From contig JAEYTW010000278.1 in the NCBI GenBank assembly GCA_023433835.1, forward strand, positions 1-6,315: DNA of 6,315 nt, in the 5' to 3' direction. Below, piece after piece: positions 4,974 through 6,315 of the stretch (within the stretch, counting starts at the first letter, position 1; the number at the start of each line of letters is the position of its first letter). The DNA is from Pseudomonadota bacterium (lineage in GTDB: Bacteria; Pseudomonadota; Alphaproteobacteria; Ferrovibrionales; Ferrovibrionaceae). The position numbers were made by a program, and so were the translations under genes. Below the pieces are notes generated by a model. That model did not search any database. It was not told the DNA's origin and saw only the letters and a list, made by a program, of their open reading frames with translations.

Positions 4974-5990
4974 ATGACCATCGACCGCCGCACCCTGCTG
5001 AAGGCCGCCGCCTTCGCGCCGGGCCTGAACCTGTTCCTGACGCCCGGCGCCAAGGCCGCCGGCAAGGTCGTCATCCAGTACGACTGGCTGATCTCCAACG
5101 GCCAGATCGGCGACGTCATCGCCGTGCAGAACGGCTATTTCAAGGAAGCCGGGCTCGACGTCAGCTTCAGCCCCGGCGGCCCCAACGCCGCGACGGTGCC
5201 GCCGGTCGTCTCGGGTTCGGCCCAGCTCGGCCAGTTCTCGGAAACCCCGCAGCTCTATGCCGCGCGCGCCGGCGGCGTGCCGGTCAAGCTGATCGCCTGC
5301 GGCTTCCGCACCGGCCCCTACGCGCTGACCTCGAAGCCGGGCAAGCCGCTGCGCACCGCCGCCGACCTCAAGGGCATGAAGATCGGCATCCAGCCGACCG
5401 CGCGTTTCGTCATCGATGCCATCGCCGCCAAGAACGGCATCGACATCAAGGACCTGACCGTCGTCAATGTCGGCTTCGACAAGGCGCCGCTGGTGCGCGG
5501 CGAGGTCGATGCGATCGGCGGCTGGATCACCAATACCCAGGCCTTGAGCGTCGTCGGCGAAGACCGCATCGACCTCCTGGTCCGCGATCTCGGCATCGCC
5601 TCCTACGCCAATGTCTATTTCGCCTCGGATGCCGCGCTGGCGCGCGACCCGGCGACGCTTGCCAAGTTCATCGGGGCGGTGGCCAAGGGCTGGGCCTGGG
5701 TCCATGCCAATCCGCAGGAGGCGGTGAAGAAGCTGGTCGCGGCCTATCCCGACCTCGATCTCGGCTGGGAACAGAAGACCATCGACCTGGTGCTCAAACT
5801 GTCCTTCGATGCCGCCACCGCCAAGGACGGCTGGGGCACGTTCGATCCGAAGTCGATCGAGGATCAGATCGCCCTGCTCGACCGGGTCGGCCAATACCCG
5901 AACGGCCGGCCGAAGGCGGAGGATTGCTACACGACCAGGATCCTGGAGATGTCGCAGGCCGAACGGGCCAGGCTGGGCGCCCCGGCCTAA
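4974..5990 (+). CDS. ABC transporter substrate-binding protein, NMT1/TauA/SsuA-like, Tat-type signal
   Basis: A 338-residue periplasmic solute-binding protein. The N-terminus is an export signal with a twin-arginine pattern (DRRTLLKAA, R5-R6), a hydrophobic stretch (about 11-23) and a likely cleavage site after A28 (AKA before AG). The mature part shows the NMT1-like fold pattern of nitrate/sulfonate/taurine and pyrimidine-precursor binding proteins: WLISNGQIGDVIAVQNGYFKEAGLDV (about 38-63), the lobe sequence SGSAQLGQFSE (80-90), and DLKGMKIGIQPTARFVIDAI (131-150). The ATG at 4974 follows GGGGG (4963-4967), and the coding frame upstream is a shadow of the VOC gene. A 22-base gap separates it from that gene. 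It should deliver the solute to a permease encoded downstream, powered by the adjacent ATPase. Ligand cannot be deduced; there is no HCCCF motif of yeast Thi5-type enzymes, so a transport role is preferred. Confidence 0.92.
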   Translation: MTIDRRTLLKAAAFAPGLNLFLTPGAKAAGKVVIQYDWLISNGQIGDVIAVQNGYFKEAGLDVSFSPGGPNAATVPPVVSGSAQLGQFSETPQLYAARAGGVPVKLIACGFRTGPYALTSKPGKPLRTAADLKGMKIGIQPTARFVIDAIAAKNGIDIKDLTVVNVGFDKAPLVRGEVDAIGGWITNTQALSVVGEDRIDLLVRDLGIASYANVYFASDAALARDPATLAKFIGAVAKGWAWVHANPQEAVKKLVAAYPDLDLGWEQKTIDLVLKLSFDAATAKDGWGTFDPKSIEDQIALLDRVGQYPNGRPKAEDCYTTRILEMSQAERARLGAPA

Positions 5991-5993
5991 GCG

Positions 5994-6315
<322 letters not shown>

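Overview
This is a GC-rich, gene-dense window, most likely from an alphaproteobacterium of the Rhodospirillales type. That placement is inferred from strong G/C preference at third codon positions, tightly packed same-strand operons with 4-base start/stop overlaps, and the protein families present. All recognised genes are on the + strand. No rRNA, tRNA, CRISPR array, insertion sequence or other mobile element was seen.

Region 1 (1-1833) is the end of an importer operon: the C-terminal tail of a PotA-like ATPase, then two inner-membrane permeases of the spermidine/putrescine (PotB/PotC-like) class. They are joined by GTGA and ATGA overlaps. The substrate cannot be read from the sequence, and no solute-binding protein gene for this system is in view.

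Region 2 (1834-2269) is a 67-base gap full of RNA-type secondary structure, followed by a small zinc-binding GFA-family protein that starts at TTG. A first hairpin (1836-1862) closes the upstream operon. A second, longer segmented hairpin (1861-1914) buries both the Shine-Dalgarno sequence and part of the TTG start codon. This is the most unusual non-coding signal in the window.

Region 3 (2270-6315) is a second operon. It is preceded by a short AT-richer gap with a good sigma70-like promoter candidate and a small palindrome at the predicted transcription start. The order is: an FAD-dependent D-2-hydroxyacid dehydrogenase close to the D-2-hydroxyglutarate dehydrogenase clade; a GntR-family (FCD/FadR-type) regulator; a VOC/glyoxalase-fold protein with a complete His/Glu/His/Glu metal set; a periplasmic binding protein of the NMT1/TauA/SsuA type with a Tat-type signal; and the start of its cognate ATPase, cut by the window edge.

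The likely logic of region 3 is acid-responsive regulation of uptake and oxidation of a small organic compound. The binding protein and ATPase import it, the VOC enzyme may rearrange or cleave it, the flavoprotein oxidises a D-2-hydroxy acid, and the FCD regulator senses the substrate or a product. The substrate is unknown. Two substitutions at positions equivalent to substrate-contact residues of human D2HGDH suggest it is not simply 2-hydroxyglutarate.
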